Source of the DNA: Roseivirga sp.
Lineage (GTDB): Bacteria; Bacteroidota; Bacteroidia; Cytophagales; Cyclobacteriaceae
Assembly: GCA_029262895.1 (NCBI GenBank)
Contig: JAJCYM010000094.1
Span: 62,001-126,000 of the forward strand
Direction: 5' to 3'
DNA: 64,000 nt
Shown: in pieces, positions 61,469-64,000 of the stretch
How the letters are laid out: every line of letters begins with the position of its first letter
Position numbering within the stretch: position 1 is the stretch's first letter
Program-made: the position numbers and the translations under genes
The notes under the pieces: generated by a model
Database searches by the model: none
Told to the model about the DNA's origin: nothing
The model's input: the letters and a program-made list of their open reading frames with translations, nothing else

Positions 61469-62917
61469 GTGAAAGTACTACTGACTGGTGCAACCGGCTA
61501 TATCGGCAAGCGCCTGCTTAAAGAGCTTTTGGATGCCAATCACCAAGTGGTCTGCTGTGCACGCGACAAAACACGACTCACCATTCCTGAGGATGATACG
61601 CATGCAGTCTCAATAATTGAAGTAGATTTTCTTAATAAGGAATCCTTGGAGAAAATTCCAAAAGACATTGATATTGCATACTATCTGATGCATTCAATGT
61701 CTACCAGCCGAGATTATGAATCTTTGGAGTTGAGGTCAGCAGAGAATTTTAGAGTTTTTGCAGAACAGACGAAGGTGGTTCAGGTAATCTATCTCAGTGG
61801 CATTGTTAATGACCAAAGCCTGTCTAAACATCTGAGCTCCCGTATGGCAGTTGAAAATGAATTGGCTAAAGGAAGGTATCATCTCACCACATTCAGGGCC
61901 GGCATCATCATTGGATCTGGCAGCGCATCATTTGAGATCATCCGCGATTTGGTAGAGAAACTTCCATTGATGATCACTCCCAAATGGCTTAAAACCAAGT
62001 GTCAGCCAATTGCTATCAACGATGTGATCAGTTTTTTATCCAGGTCTCTCCTTGACCCAGATACCTATGACAATCACTTTGATATTGGTGGCCCCGATGT
62101 GATAAGTTATAAGCAGATGTTGCTGACTTTTGCCAAAGTTCGAGGCCTCAGACGGAAAATATTTATTGTACCTGTGATGACGCCTCGCCTATCCTCCTAC
62201 TGGTTGTATTTCGTGACTTCAACCTCTTATAAACTGGCCATTGCGCTAGTAAATAGCATGAAAATTGAGGTGGTTTGTAAACCTAGTCCGATCAATCAAA
62301 TACTAGCAATTGAACCGATCGGTTATGAAGATGCACTGATCAGTACACTATTTCAGATAAATGACCATGGAGTCATTTCCAGTTGGAAAGACGCCATGGT
62401 GAGTGGAGAAATGAACTTAAAATTATCGACCATCTCCAATGTTCCCACCTTTGGTTGCTATGTAGATCAGAAGAGTATTTGTGTAGCTGATGCTGCCGCT
62501 TGCAGAGATAAAATTTGGAGTATTGGCGGTGATAATGGCTGGTATCATGCCAATGTCCTATGGAAATTAAGGGGTTTTATCGATAGGTGTGTTGGAGGGG
62601 TTGGCTTGAGACGAGGCAGGCGACATCCATATGACCTGGCCGTGGGAGATGCGGTCGATTTCTGGAGAGTCCTCGATGCGGACAAACCAATGAATCGCCT
62701 TTTGCTTTTCGCTGAAATGAAATTGCCTGGTGAAGCCTGGCTTGAGTTCAAGATTAATGGTAACATGCTAAGTCAAACTGCAACTTTCCGTCCAAAAGGC
62801 TTATGGGGTAGAATATACTGGTATGCGGCCCTCCCCTTTCATGGGATTATTTTTAAAGGAATGATCAGGAAATTGGCTTGCCGCGAGGGTAACAAGCTTC
62901 GCTTGATACATAATTAG
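61469..62917 (+). CDS. NAD(P)-binding SDR oxidoreductase with DUF2867 domain
   Basis: 482 residues, GTG start (GTGAAAGTACTACTG); the nearby ATG at 61449 is out of frame. N-terminal Rossmann domain (1-300) with VLLTGATGYIGKRLL, AYYLMHSMSTS and VIYLSGIVNDQSLSKHLSSRMAVE, as in atypical short-chain reductases. The C-terminal DUF2867 domain (about 330-482) includes NVLWKLRGFIDRCVGGVGLRRGR and GEAWLEFKI. The substrate is unknown. Monocistronic; the region before it holds no clear promoter box. Confidence 0.9.
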   Translation: MKVLLTGATGYIGKRLLKELLDANHQVVCCARDKTRLTIPEDDTHAVSIIEVDFLNKESLEKIPKDIDIAYYLMHSMSTSRDYESLELRSAENFRVFAEQTKVVQVIYLSGIVNDQSLSKHLSSRMAVENELAKGRYHLTTFRAGIIIGSGSASFEIIRDLVEKLPLMITPKWLKTKCQPIAINDVISFLSRSLLDPDTYDNHFDIGGPDVISYKQMLLTFAKVRGLRRKIFIVPVMTPRLSSYWLYFVTSTSYKLAIALVNSMKIEVVCKPSPINQILAIEPIGYEDALISTLFQINDHGVISSWKDAMVSGEMNLKLSTISNVPTFGCYVDQKSICVADAAACRDKIWSIGGDNGWYHANVLWKLRGFIDRCVGGVGLRRGRRHPYDLAVGDAVDFWRVLDADKPMNRLLLFAEMKLPGEAWLEFKINGNMLSQTATFRPKGLWGRIYWYAALPFHGIIFKGMIRKLACREGNKLRLIHN

Positions 62918-63069
62918 TTTTATGCTTTTTAATCACCGAAGCATTGCGTAGGTGATAAGTCGCTTTCATACGATAGATAGTTGATAATTATTGTAATTTT
63001 TACCTCTGAATGTTAAGTACAAAATAAGATATTTATCTTGCGAAAATTTTCAAAACAAGATCATTTATC

Positions 63070-63585
63070 ATGAGGCGGAAAATCCCAGAATCAACGCTAC
63101 CAAAACTCAATCGCTCGCAAATGATTACCTCCGAAGGCTTCCAAAAATTAAAGGAAGAACATGATCACTTGTGGCGAGTTGAACGTCCAGACGTTACCGC
63201 TAAGGTTACATGGGCCGCTAGTTTGGGAGATCGTTCAGAAAATGCAGATTACCATTACAACAAAAAACGTCTTCGAGAAATTGATAATCGCCTTCGTTAT
63301 TTGCGTAAGTGTATTGATGACTTTAAAATTATTGACTACCACCCCAACCAAGCAAGAAAAGTGAGTTTTGGTGCTTGGATTGAAATTAAAAACAAAGAGA
63401 AAGGTCTTCAAACCCGTCTTCGTATTGTTGGTTACGAAGAGTTAATAGGTAACAAAGATTATATCTCTATGGACTCCCCAATGGCTAAAGCGCTTCTTGA
63501 TAAAACTGTTGGAGATGAAGTAATAGTTAAAACCAAAATGGGTGATTTTGTATGGGAAATTCTTAAGATAGAGTATCAGAAGTAG
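63070..63585 (+). CDS. greB: Transcription elongation factor GreB
   Basis: 171 residues. Helps RNA polymerase resume after backtracking by stimulating RNA cleavage. The core from MITSEGFQKLKEEHDHLWRVERPDVTAKV through WAASLGDRSENADYHYNKKRLREI to DYISMDSPMAKALLDKTVGDE is very close to the E. coli GreB pattern, including the acidic tip D/E in the coiled coil. Seven of 14 Arg codons are CGT and only two are AGA or AGG, unlike the neighbours, which suggests transfer from another lineage. A box TATCTTGC (63034-63041) may be its -7 region. Confidence 0.92.
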   Translation: MRRKIPESTLPKLNRSQMITSEGFQKLKEEHDHLWRVERPDVTAKVTWAASLGDRSENADYHYNKKRLREIDNRLRYLRKCIDDFKIIDYHPNQARKVSFGAWIEIKNKEKGLQTRLRIVGYEELIGNKDYISMDSPMAKALLDKTVGDEVIVKTKMGDFVWEILKIEYQK

Positions 63586-63663
63586 TATACTATTCGGTTA
63601 ATACATTTTTTGTGCTCTTCCGAACTACTGACTCGTCCTTCTCTCGCTGATCACAACATGATA

Positions 63664-64000
63664 CTACTGTTGTATTATTTTATGTTTCTTCAAAAAGTCA
63701 AATTGATCACTAAAAAATGTTTTTCCCAAAACTACGGCATGACCAACATTCTCATAAACATGATATTCAATGTTAAGATTATACTTTGGTTTTATGTAGT
63801 TAAGAATTTTTACACTTTCCGGAACAGGGACGCTAATATCTTTTGCTCCATAAATCCATAAACTTGGTTGCTTCATTTTTATTAAATAAGGCATAGGATC
63901 AAATCCAATATGATCTTTTTCACGTAATTTTTTAGAAATCTCAGCTTGCGACATTTTCGTCAAAGTACCTGAATTTTCACCCGTGAGCTGGCTATAATAA
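63664..64000 (-). CDS. Alpha/beta-hydrolase C-terminal part, 5' end cut by window edge
   Basis: The minus-strand frame is open to the window end (reading YSQLTGENSGTLTKMSQ before the first visible start-like codon), so the gene begins beyond 64000. The visible end shows MKQPSLWIYGAKDISVPVPESVKIL, with the catalytic-acid Asp position, and YENVGHAVV with the catalytic His, then FLKKHK. The nucleophile lies outside the window. The region is AT-rich like greB beside it. Confidence 0.7.
   Translation of the reverse strand, partial: YYSQLTGENSGTLTKMSQAEISKKLREKDHIGFDPMPYLIKMKQPSLWIYGAKDISVPVPESVKILNYIKPKYNLNIEYHVYENVGHAVVLGKTFFSDQFDFLKKHKIIQQ

Noticed and set aside
63610-63861. 83-codon plus ORF near the window end
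   Set aside because: Lies opposite the alpha/beta-hydrolase frame, which has recognisable catalytic-region motifs.
1-64000. tRNA, rRNA, CRISPR array, prophage or intact IS
   Set aside because: No T-loop motif in a cloverleaf context, no regularly spaced repeats, and no integrase, transposase or capsid gene was seen by eye; small RNAs could still be missed.

Overview
The window looks like the chromosome of a Bacteroidota bacterium, most likely a marine or soil Cytophagales (inference). The evidence is the family content: LytTR response regulators paired with LytS-type kinases, DUF2911 proteins, FtsX-like permeases without their own ATPase, a subtilase with a type IX secretion (T9SS) C-terminal domain, an energised SPOR/ExbB/ExbD/TonB cluster, Arg codons mostly AGA/AGG, few Shine-Dalgarno sites, and TAnnTTTG-like promoter boxes. 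No rRNA, tRNA, CRISPR array, prophage or intact insertion sequence was found.

Layout. 1-13.3 kb holds two complete LytS/LytTR two-component pairs (1-1840, 11515-13289) and a membrane-anchored LytTR protein (6332). Among them lie a DinB protein, tandem DUF2911 proteins, a 3-methyladenine glycosylase, a trypsin-like protease with a PDZ-like tail, the helicase HrpB and a YceI lipoprotein. 13.5-23.8 kb carries two large FtsX-family permeases (one with a PadR regulator), a Tat-exported PLP enzyme, a second DinB protein, a second membrane LytTR protein and a GhrA-like dehydrogenase. 23.8-28.3 kb is a four-gene minus-strand unit of three unrecognised envelope proteins around a TPR histidine kinase. 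It is the best candidate here for an undescribed system. 28.3-33.7 kb has a decayed gap, an acid-sphingomyelinase-like phosphodiesterase and two unrecognised exported proteins.

33.9-45.4 kb is a plus-strand block: holA; a 1018-residue TPR protein coupled to a beta-barrel protein; SPOR, ExbB, ExbD and TonB-like genes packed end to end; then folC-trmB-PAP2 phosphatase joined by TAATG overlaps. 45.5-49.1 kb has lipid-linked glycan genes (GT39, GT2, a flippase-like UPF0104 protein). 49.1-56.4 kb is mixed metabolism and export: a histidine phosphatase, a TrpF-like protein without the usual catalytic Cys, a flavodoxin-like reductase, a lipoprotein overlapping the T9SS subtilase, rpe, an ArsC/Spx-like protein and two exported proteins. 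56.5-60.3 kb is gyrA with a TPR gene. 60.4-64 kb holds a zeta-toxin-like kinase with a small overlapping upstream ORF (possible toxin-antitoxin pair), an SDR/DUF2867 reductase, a gammaproteobacterial-looking greB and a partial alpha/beta hydrolase.

Several intergenic gaps are filled by dispersed palindromic repeats. These include an inverted-repeat family seen at four places, a 135-bp element with 11-bp terminal inverted repeats, a 30-bp hairpin present both near 7.3 kb and in the folC leader, and a nested palindrome cluster near 16.5 kb. Several start codons were revised from the longest reading frame on the basis of signal peptides, family alignment remembered from general knowledge, or overlaps. 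All family calls were made by eye, without database searches.
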